Shown: positions 1 to 8,977, numbered from the stretch's first letter. The stretch: 64,000 nucleotides of DNA from an uncultured Alphaproteobacteria bacterium (GCA_910584385.1 CAJUAK010000001.1:1-64000), one strand, 5' to 3'. Program-made: numbers and translations. The notes: generated by a model not told the origin, from the sequence alone.

Positions 1-2024
1 GTTAAAGAACCATTATCCTTATCATCATCTTCAAAGATTTTGCTGTAATCATAGGAACCGCCAAGCTGTGCGTCTTTATCAATCACGATATCGCCGGTAA
101 GCTGACTGTCAGTATCGATATCCAGGACAGCGCCGCCCATGGCAAGAAGGTTTTTAAGTCTAGCCTGTGCTTTAGCGGTTAAGGAGGCGTCCGCCTTGAC
201 AGTTGTGTTATTAGCCACAGCGCCGGCTTCCACGGTCATTACGGCATTAGCATCGGCAAGCACGGCATTATTAACGGTGCCGCCGTTGACATTCAGGGCA
301 TAATGGACATCCTGCCCGAGATAGAGGTTGGAGCTTTCCACCGTAACAGTCGGAACATCGGTCAATACGCCGTTCAGCTCAACCCGGCTGCTCTCGTCAC
401 CGGTGATTTTTATCGTCCCACCACCAGCTGTTCTAATGCCGTCATCAATTTTGATTAAACCATTATTTATACTGTTGAGTGTAAGAGTGTGATAAATTGT
501 TTTATAACTATGAGAGCCAACAGAGTCATAATATGTATATTTATCTAAATAAATAGCCTCGGATTGTTCGACATCATTACCATCTGCATCTTTGTAAATA
601 ATCTTGTTGCCAGAAAATTCTGATTTGCCAGCGTCAGCCGTAATAAGCAAATTACTATTCGTGTAAATAGCACCTCCTTGAGCATTGTTGATATCTGTTG
701 TATCCGTCTTTACATAATTGTTATAAAATCTGCTATTTAATATACTAGATATTTTACCATATTCATTATTATAAATAGCACCACCTTCAGCAGATCCAGC
801 GTTAGATTGCGCATAGTTTCCAGAGAAAATCCCCATTATATTTCCAATTGTGCGAGAATTAGAAATCGCACCGCCTTTAGCATAAGAAGTTTCAGATTGA
901 GCATAGTTCCTTGAAAAATCTCCTGAAATATCCCCAATCGTACCACTGGCATAAATAGCGCCACCAGCAGAACCTGCTTCAGATTGTGCATAGTTATTTG
1001 TGAAATTACCAGTAATATCTCCAATCGTACCACTAGCATAAATACCCCCAGCATAGACATATTTTCCTAAAGCATAATTGTTCGTAAAGTTTCCTTTAAT
1101 ATTGCCAATTTTATTATCAGTACTAATAGCACCGCCATAGGCTGCTCTTGTTTCAGATTGTGCATAGTTATTTGTGAAATCTCCCGTTATATCACCAATT
1201 ATGCTATTGTAACCATTATAAATAGCGCCACCTTGAGCAGTAGATGTTTCAGATTTTGTATAGTTATCTGAGAAATTCCCTGTAATATCGCCAATTGTGC
1301 GAGAATTAGAAATCGCTCCACCTTTAGCATAACCGTAAATAGAAGAAGATTTAGATTGTGCGTGGTTGTTTGAGAAATTCCCTGTAATATTCCCAATCGC
1401 ACCGTTATTATCAATAGCACCACCATAAGCAGGACCTTCTTTAGGTGAAGATAATTTGAATTGGGCGTAGTTATTGGAGAAATTCCCTGTAATATTCCCA
1501 ATCGTACCTCTATCATTATAAATAGCACCACCATAGGCATAACCTCTGTCATTTCCATTTTCAATTAGTGCATAGTTATTTGAAAAATCACCCGAGATAT
1601 CACCAATCGTGCCGCCATTATTATAAATAGCACCACCATAGGCATAAGATGATCCAGAAAACCTCAAACCATTCTCAAGATTAAGGTTTTGAATTTTTAA
1701 CCTTTGTTCTTCGGCGAAATCTTTTGAAAAATCTGTTGTGAAATTAAAAAAGTTCGCATTAACTTTCGTATCGCCAACTTGTTCCGGACCAACAAGCTTG
1801 AAACCCTGACCGTCAATAACTGTGCCGGCGGCATATGTCGTAATAGGGGAATTTAAATCCGCGGTGATATTGCTATCAAGATAAATCGTACTACCATCGC
1901 CGTTTTCAACAGCATCTTTAAATTCCGCCCAAGTTGAGACATGAACATCAGCCCTTGCGGCAAAGGGAAACAGAGCAAAAGAAAACAGAGAAACCGCAAC
2001 AAATATTCTATTCGTTACCATCAT
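1..2024 (-). CDS. Pmp-like repeat autotransporter/adhesin, partial (C-terminus beyond left edge)
   Basis: The frame is open from an ATG at 2024 (a second in-frame ATG lies at 2021) to the left edge, about 674 codons. It begins with a signal peptide ending in an AxA-type site (ARA, then DVHVS). After a short beta-rich start come about eleven repeats of the form GGAIYN..TIGDITGNFSNNYA. Each carries a GGAI motif and usually an FxxN motif, the two signatures of chlamydial polymorphic membrane proteins and related right-handed beta-helix passengers. The visible C-terminal part is rich in NGGTVNN and VANNTTV stretches typical of autotransporter passengers. A GAGG-type ribosome site sits just before the start, so ATG 2021 may be preferred on spacing. 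Function as a surface adhesin is inferred; no translocator barrel is visible because the 3' end lies outside the window. Confidence 0.8.
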   Translation of the reverse strand, partial: MMVTNRIFVAVSLFSFALFPFAARADVHVSTWAEFKDAVENGDGSTIYLDSNITADLNSPITTYAAGTVIDGQGFKLVGPEQVGDTKVNANFFNFTTDFSKDFAEEQRLKIQNLNLENGLRFSGSSYAYGGAIYNNGGTIGDISGDFSNNYALIENGNDRGYAYGGAIYNDRGTIGNITGNFSNNYAQFKLSSPKEGPAYGGAIDNNGAIGNITGNFSNNHAQSKSSSIYGYAKGGAISNSRTIGDITGNFSDNYTKSETSTAQGGAIYNGYNSIIGDITGDFTNNYAQSETRAAYGGAISTDNKIGNIKGNFTNNYALGKYVYAGGIYASGTIGDITGNFTNNYAQSEAGSAGGAIYASGTIGDISGDFSRNYAQSETSYAKGGAISNSRTIGNIMGIFSGNYAQSNAGSAEGGAIYNNEYGKISSILNSRFYNNYVKTDTTDINNAQGGAIYTNSNLLITADAGKSEFSGNKIIYKDADGNDVEQSEAIYLDKYTYYDSVGSHSYKTIYHTLTLNSINNGLIKIDDGIRTAGGGTIKITGDESSRVELNGVLTDVPTVTVESSNLYLGQDVHYALNVNGGTVNNAVLADANAVMTVEAGAVANNTTVKADASLTAKAQARLKNLLAMGGAVLDIDTDSQLTGDIVIDKDAQLGGSYDYSKIFEDDDKDNGSL
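610..1650 (-). repeat. Tandem degenerate coding repeats (GGAI...FxxN units, about 11 copies)
   Basis: Units of roughly 85-110 bp recur head to tail. On the + strand they show as recurrent blocks resembling 'atagcaccaccata' and 'gcatagttatttg'. Each unit encodes GGAI, a short variable part, IG(D/N)I(T/S)G(N/D)F, then (S/T)NNYAQSE. The copies at the 3' end of the array are the most diverged. All units stay in frame, as expected of beta-helix coils under selection, and the variable linkers differ in length. Confidence 0.85.
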
Positions 2025-2061
2025 CCACCTCGACATTATAATATCACATACAATTGTTATA

Positions 2062-2090
2062 ATATTACCATTTATTGTTTCAAATGTCAA
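2062..2090 (-). promoter_or_regulatory. Candidate sigma70 promoter of the Pmp-like gene
   Basis: On the minus strand a consensus -35 TTGACA (2085-2090) is followed, 17 bp later, by a -10-like TAATAT (2062-2067). Transcription would start about 30 bp before the predicted start codon. This is a motif match only. Confidence 0.5.
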
Positions 2091-2218
2091 ATTTCTGGGT
2101 AAGAAAATGCATAATCAATTGATTCTGCTTGATTTTATTTGGCGTGATTTTTCCCTTTATTTTTCCGAATCGCAAAGTTTTAGTACAATTTCAAAACAAC
2201 TCGTTCTAGAATATCTTT

Positions 2219-4021
2219 TTAAAGTGTTTTTTTCATAATCTTTTGCCAGATTTCTGCGGGCAGCCCGCCGCCGGTAATTCCTTTCATCGGCGAGTTATTA
2301 TCATTCCCGAGCCAAACAACGCAGACATATTCATTGGTAAAGCCGGCAAACCACGCATCACGGTAATCCTGAGTGGTTCCTGTTTTTCCGGCGGCAAAAA
2401 CAGGAAGCTTCGCTTTTTTGCCGGTGCCTCCGTCTATGACCTTGCTAAGCATTTTAGTAATATCATGTGCCGCTTTGTCATTGATAATCCTAGTATTGTA
2501 ATCGCTTTCCCTTTGATAAAGCTGATAGCCGTCTTTGGTATAGATTTCTAAAATTGCATGCGGCCAAACAACAAAGCCGCCATTGGCAATGGATGTATAT
2601 GCTGCAGCCATTTCCAAAACTTTTACCTCAAAAGCGCCCAGAGCCAGAGACGGGGAATTTTGAATTTCTGTCGTAAGCCCAAGACGGTAAGCCGTTTTAA
2701 TGACGTTTCTTCTTCCTACCTGTTCGGAAAGGGTGATTGCCGCAAGGTTGTAAGAATTTTTGAGGGCATCGTTCAAGCTGACCATGCCATGATATTTTTT
2801 ATCAATGTTTTCCGGTTTCCAGCCATTTATAGATAACGGGCCGTCCATAATCAAATCATCTCTGGTATAGCCATTTTCTAAAGCCGTAAGATATATAAAA
2901 GGCTTAAAAGCAGAGCCCGGCTGCCTTAGCGCCTGTGTTGCGCGGTTGAATTGGCTTTTGTTATAATCGGCTCCGCCAACCATCGCTTTAATCCCGCCGC
3001 GCATATCCATGACAATAATGGCGCCCTGTGTTACGTTTTTATTTTTGTTTTTAGCCAGGGCTTCTTGCAAAACTTTTGTTGCGGTTTCTTGGATTTCTTG
3101 GTCAAGCGTTGTTAGAACATAAATGTCGTTTTCCCTTTCTCCGGCATAATCATTAACTTCCGTATAAACCCAGTCTGCAAAATATTTGCCATCTGCCGCC
3201 CTATAATATTTTTCAGGGCCGATGCGCATTTTTAAGGCTTTTTCTTTTTCGGCTTCTGTAATGGCATTATTGTCAACCATGTTTTGCAAAACGACTTTTG
3301 CGCGGTCTAAGGCCCTTTCTTTAGACGCTATCGGATTATAACGGGAGGGTGCTTTAAGCATGCCGGCAATAATGGCGGCTTCATGAAGGTTAAGGTCTCG
3401 GGAGGATTTTTGGAAATATTTTTGGCTGGCCGCTTCAATGCCGTATGTTCCTGCGCCAAGATAAACCCTGTTCAGATAAAGCGCCAGAATTTGGTCTTTG
3501 CTGAATTTATATTCCAGCCAAAAAGCTAAAAGAAGCTCCTGAACTTTGCGCTTAATGTTCTTTTGAGAGGTTAAGAATAAATTTTTTGCAACCTGCTGGG
3601 TGATTGTGCTGCCGCCTTGCGCATAGCGTCCGGCAAAAAGGTTTGCAAGCATGGCACGCGTAAAAGAAACCGTATCAAAGCCAAAATGGCTGTAAAATCT
3701 TCTGTCTTCCGTAGAAATAATTGCGTCAACGACATAAGGCGGCAGGTCTTTGTCATAAATAATTTCTGAATAAACGCTGCCAAATGTTTGGATTTCATTG
3801 CCGTTTTCCGCTAAAATTGTTGTTGATGGCTGGCGCGTCCGGCTGACAGCTTTTTCGATATCCGGCAAAGTAATGAAACAATAAAGCAGATAGATTAAAA
3901 AAGTTATCACCAGCGCGGCAAAAATTTTAAGCAGCAGGCGCCGATTCGCAACGCGTTGTTTTGACTCTCTTTTTTTTGATTTTCTCTTCTTTTTCCGAGT
4001 GTTAACAGTTTTTTTTGCCAA
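2219..4021 (-). CDS. PBP1A-family bifunctional penicillin-binding protein
   Basis: A 600-residue class A penicillin-binding protein that polymerises and cross-links peptidoglycan at the inner membrane. It has a very basic cytoplasmic N-terminus (residues 1-28), one membrane segment (about 29-50) and a GT51 glycosyltransferase domain with catalytic Glu in STEDRRFY (E105) and GGSTITQQ (136-143). The transpeptidase domain has SAFK (S370, K373), SYN (423-425) and KTGT (546-549). It is shorter than enterobacterial PBP1a (about 850 residues), lacking most of the extra periplasmic insertion. All catalytic motifs are intact. It is divergent from the 4090 gene and is followed 194 bp downstream by the adhesin gene on the same strand. 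Confidence 0.93.
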   Translation of the reverse strand: MAKKTVNTRKKKRKSKKRESKQRVANRRLLLKIFAALVITFLIYLLYCFITLPDIEKAVSRTRQPSTTILAENGNEIQTFGSVYSEIIYDKDLPPYVVDAIISTEDRRFYSHFGFDTVSFTRAMLANLFAGRYAQGGSTITQQVAKNLFLTSQKNIKRKVQELLLAFWLEYKFSKDQILALYLNRVYLGAGTYGIEAASQKYFQKSSRDLNLHEAAIIAGMLKAPSRYNPIASKERALDRAKVVLQNMVDNNAITEAEKEKALKMRIGPEKYYRAADGKYFADWVYTEVNDYAGERENDIYVLTTLDQEIQETATKVLQEALAKNKNKNVTQGAIIVMDMRGGIKAMVGGADYNKSQFNRATQALRQPGSAFKPFIYLTALENGYTRDDLIMDGPLSINGWKPENIDKKYHGMVSLNDALKNSYNLAAITLSEQVGRRNVIKTAYRLGLTTEIQNSPSLALGAFEVKVLEMAAAYTSIANGGFVVWPHAILEIYTKDGYQLYQRESDYNTRIINDKAAHDITKMLSKVIDGGTGKKAKLPVFAAGKTGTTQDYRDAWFAGFTNEYVCVVWLGNDNNSPMKGITGGGLPAEIWQKIMKKTL

Positions 4022-4089
4022 TATCTTCTTGCTCCGATTCGCTTTTTGAATTACTAATTAAATAACACAAAAAGTTTAAGGAATTTTAT

Positions 4090-4290
4090 ATGAACCGCCT
4101 CTCTTTTTCAGTTTCAGAATCTCTTTACGGACAATTGTTAAAAATTGCCAAAAGCAAGGGCTGTTCAGTTGAAGAATTAGCCGTATCCGCATTATCCGGC
4201 TATGCGGCAGATTGCGAAGACGAAGCGCGGACAGATTTATGTATGGTTGATAATCTTGAGCGTTCTTTCTTTTTAGCGCTTGGCGAATAA
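4090..4290 (+). CDS. Small ribbon-helix-helix-like protein
   Basis: A 66-residue protein starting MNRLSFSVSESLYGQLLKIAK. A short beta strand followed by two helices (SESLYGQLLKIAKSKG, then SVEELAVSALSGYAAD) is the layout of CopG/Arc ribbon-helix-helix DNA-binding proteins. An AAGGAA ribosome site precedes the ATG. It lies directly upstream of polA, 52 bp from the polA start, and is probably co-transcribed with it. No toxin-like neighbour is present. DNA binding is inferred from the predicted fold only. Confidence 0.6.
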   Translation: MNRLSFSVSESLYGQLLKIAKSKGCSVEELAVSALSGYAADCEDEARTDLCMVDNLERSFFLALGE

Positions 4291-4342
4291 GAAAATACCC
4301 CTTATATTGAATGCAGATTTTCATCATTCCAAGGATAATGCC

Positions 4343-7099
4343 ATGGCAGAAAAATTATGCTTAATTGATGGCTCGGGATATATCTTCAGAGCTTTTTACG
4401 GTTTACCGGAAATGACTTCGCCAAACGGAACGCCGGTAAATGCCGTTTATGGTTTTACCAATATGTTTATGCGCCTGACCCAGAAGATTGGCTGCGATTA
4501 CTGCCTTGTTCTTTTTGATGCAAAAAGGCAAAATTTTCGCAACGAGATTTTCCCAGATTATAAAGGGACAAGAAAAGAAATTCCCGAACTGCTCATCCCG
4601 CAGTTTCCCATCATTCGCCAAGCGGTGGACGCATTAAATCTGCACCATTTGGAAATGGAAGGCTACGAAGCCGATGACCTGATTGCAACTTATGCCAGGC
4701 AGGGAGTAGGGCGTGGGATGGATGTTGTTGTTGTTTCTGCGGATAAAGACCTTATGCAGCTTATCCGCCCGGGCGTTGAATTTTATGACCCGATGAAAGA
4801 CAAATTTTTTACGCCGGAGGACGTTAAGGAAAAATTCGGCGTCTATCCGGACAAGGTTGTGGATGTTCAGGCTCTTGCCGGAGATTCGACGGATAATGTT
4901 CCCGGCGTTCCGGGAATTGGGCTGAAAACCGCCGCACAGTTGATTGAGGATTTTGGCTCCTTGGAAGGCGTTTTAACCAGAGCCGGAGAAATCAAACAAA
5001 ACAAGCGCCGGGAAACGCTGCTTGAAAATATTGAAAATGCCAGGATATCGCTGCAGTTGGTAACCTTAAAAGATGATGTTCCGGTTGAACATGATATTTC
5101 AGAATTTAAATGCCGTGCCCCAATATTGCAAAACCTGCAAAAATTTGTTGAAGAATACGATTTCAGAAGCCTGAAACCCCGTTTGGAAAAATGGGCTGTT
5201 GAACGATGTTCATGCTTAGGAAATGAAGGTGTGAACGATGTATTTAAAGCGGCGGAGGTTGAGAAGGAATATGAATTGGTTCAAACGCCTGAAAAGTTAG
5301 CCGTTTGGGCAGATTTGATAAAAAAAGCAGGCGCTTTTGCCTTTGATACGGAAACAACGGGTTTAAATCCGGTTTTTGATAAAATTGTCGGCATTTCTTT
5401 GGCCGTGCAGCCGGGAAAAGCATGCTACATTCCATTGGCGCACCGGAATCCAAACGGGCAGGATTTGTTTTCGGAAGCCCAAAATGAACTCAAACAGGTT
5501 GGATTCAGCGATGTAAGCAAATATCTTGCGCCTCTTTTTTCCAGTAAATCTATCTTAAAAATAGGCCATAATATCAAATTTGACATGGCTTTTTTGAAAC
5601 AAATTCTGGGCAAAAGCGCCGTTTTTGCGCCTATAGAAGATACCGCCGTATTGTCTTATGATATTTACAGTTCGGAATATCCCCACAATCTGGATGATTT
5701 GGCTGCCCGGCTTTTAGGTTATGAAACAATCAAATATGAAGATGTTTGCGGCAGCGGAAAAAATAAAATAACTTTTGATAACGTCCCTTTGGAAAAGGCA
5801 TTAGATTATGCGGCGGAGGATGCTGATATAACGCTGCGCCTTTATCAAGCCCTAAAGCCTGGATTAATCGCGGATAAAAGGGTAAGGGTTTATGAAAATT
5901 TTGACCGTCCTCTTATTCCGATTTTACAGGAAATGGAACAAGAAGGCATCCGTGTTGATGTCTTGCAGCTGCAAAACCTGAGCAAAGATTACACAAAACG
6001 CCTTAAAGAATATGAAGAGCAAATTTTTTCATTGGCGGGAGAAGAATTTAATTTGGGTTCTCCCAAACAAATTGGCGATATTTTATTTGGAAAAATGGGC
6101 TTTAAAGGTAAAAAAACGCCGACCGGCGCTTGGCAAACCGGAGCTGATGTTTTGGAAAAATTAGCGAATGACAATGTTGAGTTGGCTCAAAAAATATTGG
6201 ACTGGCGCTCTTTAAGCAAATTAAAATCCACTTATAGCGACGCATTGTTGGAACAAATGGATAAAAATCAGAGGGTGCATACGACTTTCAGCCAAGTTGT
6301 CGTAAATACCGGAAGGTTGGCTTCTTCAAATCCGAATTTGCAGAATATTCCCATTCGCAACGACGAAGGCAAAAAAATCAGAGCTTGTTTTATTGCTTCT
6401 CCCGGTTGCAAGCTGATTGCCTGCGATTATTCGCAGGTAGAACTCCGCCTTTTGGCAGCGGTGGCGGATGTTAAAGGGCTGAAACACGCCTTTGAACAAG
6501 GGATAGACATCCATACGGCAACGGCGGCAAAGGTTTTTGGCTTATTGCCGGCAGATGTAACGCCGGATATCCGCCGGCATGCAAAAGCCATCAATTTTGG
6601 CATTGTCTACGGCATTTCCCAATATGGCTTGGCGCGCCAGCTGGGCGTCAGCAACGAAGAAGCAAAAAATTATATTGATGCTTATTTCCGCGAAATGCCT
6701 GAAATAAAAAAATACATGGAAGAAACAATAAATTTTGCCAGGGCAAATGGTTATGTTTTAACGCCTTACGGACGTAAATGCTCTATTCTTGGAATAAATG
6801 ACAGCAACAGGCGCATGGCGCAAAATGCGGAAAGGGCGGCAATAAATGCGCCGATACAAGGCGGCGCGTCAGATATTATCAAATTAGCCATGTCAAAAGT
6901 GTGGCAAGCTTTGAAAGAAGGAAATTTTAAAACCAAAATGTTGCTGCAAGTCCATGATGAGCTTGTTTTTGAAGCGCCGGAAGATGAGGTTGAAGAGGCT
7001 GCGGCCTTGATAAAATCGTCTATGGAAAATGCGGTGCAGCTCAGCGTTCCTTTTATCGCAGAGGTCGGTGTGGGCGACAATTGGGCGCAGGCACACTAA
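4343..7099 (+). CDS. polA: DNA polymerase I
   Basis: A 918-residue polymerase for Okazaki-fragment processing and repair synthesis. The N-terminal third is a 5'-3' flap exonuclease. A 3'-5' proofreading domain keeps the DTETTG motif (about residue 335), so proofreading looks active. The polymerase domain has motif A DYSQVELR (about residue 695), motif B RRHAKAINFGIVYG and motif C QVHDELVFE (about residue 870). The start at ATG 4343 (MAEKLCLIDGSGYIFRAF) is chosen because family homology begins there and AAGGAT lies 6 bp upstream; an in-frame start at 4280 would add 21 unrelated residues and overlap the upstream gene. Confidence 0.96.
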   Translation: MAEKLCLIDGSGYIFRAFYGLPEMTSPNGTPVNAVYGFTNMFMRLTQKIGCDYCLVLFDAKRQNFRNEIFPDYKGTRKEIPELLIPQFPIIRQAVDALNLHHLEMEGYEADDLIATYARQGVGRGMDVVVVSADKDLMQLIRPGVEFYDPMKDKFFTPEDVKEKFGVYPDKVVDVQALAGDSTDNVPGVPGIGLKTAAQLIEDFGSLEGVLTRAGEIKQNKRRETLLENIENARISLQLVTLKDDVPVEHDISEFKCRAPILQNLQKFVEEYDFRSLKPRLEKWAVERCSCLGNEGVNDVFKAAEVEKEYELVQTPEKLAVWADLIKKAGAFAFDTETTGLNPVFDKIVGISLAVQPGKACYIPLAHRNPNGQDLFSEAQNELKQVGFSDVSKYLAPLFSSKSILKIGHNIKFDMAFLKQILGKSAVFAPIEDTAVLSYDIYSSEYPHNLDDLAARLLGYETIKYEDVCGSGKNKITFDNVPLEKALDYAAEDADITLRLYQALKPGLIADKRVRVYENFDRPLIPILQEMEQEGIRVDVLQLQNLSKDYTKRLKEYEEQIFSLAGEEFNLGSPKQIGDILFGKMGFKGKKTPTGAWQTGADVLEKLANDNVELAQKILDWRSLSKLKSTYSDALLEQMDKNQRVHTTFSQVVVNTGRLASSNPNLQNIPIRNDEGKKIRACFIASPGCKLIACDYSQVELRLLAAVADVKGLKHAFEQGIDIHTATAAKVFGLLPADVTPDIRRHAKAINFGIVYGISQYGLARQLGVSNEEAKNYIDAYFREMPEIKKYMEETINFARANGYVLTPYGRKCSILGINDSNRRMAQNAERAAINAPIQGGASDIIKLAMSKVWQALKEGNFKTKMLLQVHDELVFEAPEDEVEEAAALIKSSMENAVQLSVPFIAEVGVGDNWAQAH

Positions 7100-7131
7100 T
7101 ATGCCGTTTTACAATTGAAAAAAAATCATTC

Positions 7132-7159
7132 TTGACTATATTCTGGCATAAATTAGACT
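7132..7159 (+). promoter_or_regulatory. Candidate promoter of the outer-membrane barrel gene
   Basis: A TTGACT -35 (7132-7137) and a TAGACT -10-like hexamer (7154-7159) are spaced by 16 bp in the gap between polA and the barrel gene. Confidence 0.4.
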
Positions 7160-7183
7160 TATAAAAAAGACTTGGATATTGAA

Positions 7184-8281
7184 ATGAAAAAACTTCTATT
7201 TTTGCTTCTTGCAATGCCTTTTGCCGCCAATGCCGGAGAATGGGATTGGGATGTTTCCGGGCAGGCATACGGCCTATATGGCTATTCGGCTTATTCAAAG
7301 CCGGATAAAGGGCATCCGGCTAACAATCATACGCCGTTTTATGGCGAAATAAACACAATGCTTGGCTACTCCTTTAATGATGATTACCAATTATCGGCTC
7401 ATTTGGATATAAACGGCGGCGCAGACCGGGCTTTAAAAGATTATAACCAGGGAAGCTGGGGCGAAGAAGCTTATTTGATAGGAGATTCTCCTTTTGGGCG
7501 GTTAATGGGCGGGCAGACATATAACGTTGCCTACCAGTTTCATGTTGGTGCGCCTCAAGCCGGAATTATGACATCAAATAACAATTATCTTGTTGATTTT
7601 ATTAAAAATCCGAATTGGCAGCGCGATAAACATGCAACCCGTTTTGGGGCGCTGAACAGCACAGCTTTGAACACAGACGGCGTGGCGGCGAAAATCAGCT
7701 ATATTTCTCCGGAATTTTATGGAACAACGCTGGGAATCTCTTATGTGCCGGAAAGTTATAACCGCAGGGGATTGATAAACAAAGCGGCGCCTTATGAAAA
7801 TAACGCCGGTTATATTGCAGCTGTTTATAACCAAAGCGAATTAGGCTATTATACGGTTGAGACATCATTGGCTTATGCTTTCTATGATGAAATAGACCAG
7901 GAGATATCTGCCGGCCTTAAAGTTTCCCGCGGAGGATGGAGTGTTGGCGGCAGCCTGCACCAGAGCAAAAAGGATGGAAAAACTGTCCGGGATTATAGCC
8001 TCCCTGCCGATTTTGACGGGTTTCGAGATGGTTTTGCCTGGGATGCCGGCATAGGTTATGAAATAGGCCCTTTTTCAACAGCGCTGAGTTATTTTTATTC
8101 CCATTCGGATGAAGCAGATGCCGAAAATGAAGTCATCTCTTTTTCAAATGAATATCAAATCAATAAATATGTAAATGTGTATCTTACGGCGGCGCATGTT
8201 GACTTTCGCTTAAAAAGTGGTAACTTGGAAGAAAAAACAAGCGGCTATGCCTTCATAAGCGGCATAGGCGTCAATTTTTAG
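7184..8281 (+). CDS. Porin-like outer-membrane beta-barrel protein
   Basis: A 365-residue exported protein. It begins MKKLLFLLLAMPFAANAGEW, a clear signal peptide with an AxA cleavage site. The rest alternates aromatic and polar residues in short strands (for example FSTALSYFYSHS) and ends in a phenylalanine-terminated strand (SGIGVNF), the outer-membrane insertion signature of BamA substrates. Layout and length match alphaproteobacterial porin-type proteins; the substrate cannot be told. The start at 7184 is chosen over an in-frame ATG at 7172 because the signal peptide begins there. The stop overlaps the ribosome site of the regulator that follows, so the two genes may be translated together. 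Confidence 0.8.
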   Translation: MKKLLFLLLAMPFAANAGEWDWDVSGQAYGLYGYSAYSKPDKGHPANNHTPFYGEINTMLGYSFNDDYQLSAHLDINGGADRALKDYNQGSWGEEAYLIGDSPFGRLMGGQTYNVAYQFHVGAPQAGIMTSNNNYLVDFIKNPNWQRDKHATRFGALNSTALNTDGVAAKISYISPEFYGTTLGISYVPESYNRRGLINKAAPYENNAGYIAAVYNQSELGYYTVETSLAYAFYDEIDQEISAGLKVSRGGWSVGGSLHQSKKDGKTVRDYSLPADFDGFRDGFAWDAGIGYEIGPFSTALSYFYSHSDEADAENEVISFSNEYQINKYVNVYLTAAHVDFRLKSGNLEEKTSGYAFISGIGVNF

Positions 8282-8290
8282 GAGCCGCTT

Positions 8291-8923
8291 TTGCCAAATA
8301 TTTTGTTAATGTCAAAAGATGATGTATTTGCACAGGATTTAAGTGAGCAAATACATCTTTACGCGCCGGATTTTGCTGTTTATAAAGAACCGGAAGAAGG
8401 CAGTTATTTTGACGTGATTATTGTTGATGAAGATATTAATGCGGCAACAACTGTCCACGAAAGGCAGATTAAGGTTCCTGTTTTTCTTTTATCCGCCGTG
8501 CAGAACAATGTTTCTACGCCTGATTTTATAAATGCCGTGGTAAGCAAGCCTTTTTCCCTGCCGCTGTTTCTGGAACAATTAAAATCCTGTATCAATTTTT
8601 ATGAAAATTCCCGTTCGGGATATCTGCATTTTAATAAATATATTTTAAAACCTATCAAAAAAGAAATCTATAATACAGAAACAGGCGAAAGTATTAAACT
8701 GACTGAAAAAGAAGTTTCCATCATTAAATATTTATATAAATCCTGGGGTAAAATCGTTACCAAAAACGAGCTTTTGCAATATGTTTGGGGATATAGCCCT
8801 GAGGTAACAACCCATACGCTTGAAACGCATATTTACCGTTTGCGCCAAAAAGTGGAGCATGAAGATTCCTCGGAACAGCTCATCCAAACGACCGATGGCG
8901 GTTATAAACTTAATATTCAATAA
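8291..8923 (+). CDS. OmpR-family response regulator
   Basis: A 210-residue two-component regulator. A short receiver (residues 1-100) has acidic residues D10/D11, a likely phospho-acceptor D46 in DVIIVDED, and conserved Lys86 in VSKPF. A C-terminal winged helix follows (LTEKEVSIIKYLYK...THTLETHIYRLRQKVE...TTDGGYKL). The start is TTG: the first beta strand NILLMSKDD needs residues before the first in-frame ATG (8309), and GGAG lies 6 bp upstream. The gene begins 9 bp after the barrel gene and ends 54 bp before the VirB6-like gene. No histidine kinase is adjacent, so its partner must lie elsewhere. Control of the neighbouring barrel or secretion genes is inferred. Confidence 0.88.
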   Translation: MPNILLMSKDDVFAQDLSEQIHLYAPDFAVYKEPEEGSYFDVIIVDEDINAATTVHERQIKVPVFLLSAVQNNVSTPDFINAVVSKPFSLPLFLEQLKSCINFYENSRSGYLHFNKYILKPIKKEIYNTETGESIKLTEKEVSIIKYLYKSWGKIVTKNELLQYVWGYSPEVTTHTLETHIYRLRQKVEHEDSSEQLIQTTDGGYKLNIQ

Positions 8924-8925
8924 AT

Positions 8926-8959
8926 TGTAACACTTTATATACCTTTTTTATTGTATAAT
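8926..8959 (+). promoter_or_regulatory. Shared upstream element plus -10 of the VirB6-like gene
   Basis: Positions 8926-8949 read TGTAACA-C-TTTATATACC followed by six T. After four more bases comes a perfect -10 TATAAT (8954-8959). The same 24-bp element, with one mismatch and the same 4-bp spacing to a TATGAT, lies upstream of the second VirB6-like gene at 32963-32996. No good -35 hexamer is present, so an activator is likely. The element can be read as two 10-bp direct half-sites (TGTAACACTT and TATATACCTT), a spacing used by OmpR-family regulators. Confidence 0.65.
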
Positions 8960-8977
8960 ATAAAAAAGGAACCGATT

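Noticed and set aside
836..1564. Leucine- and isoleucine-rich reading frames inside the adhesin gene
   Set aside because: They are out-of-frame shadows of the repeat-coding frame, which is open from 2024 to the window edge.
610..1650. Regularly spaced repeats that could be taken for a CRISPR array
   Set aside because: The units are degenerate, vary in length and form one continuous reading frame with GGAI/FxxN motifs; there are no identical direct repeats with unique spacers.
2025..2070. A third copy of the shared VirB6 promoter element upstream of the adhesin
   Set aside because: Only a weak TAACAATT resemblance was seen, with different spacing to any -10; a TTGACA promoter explains the start better.
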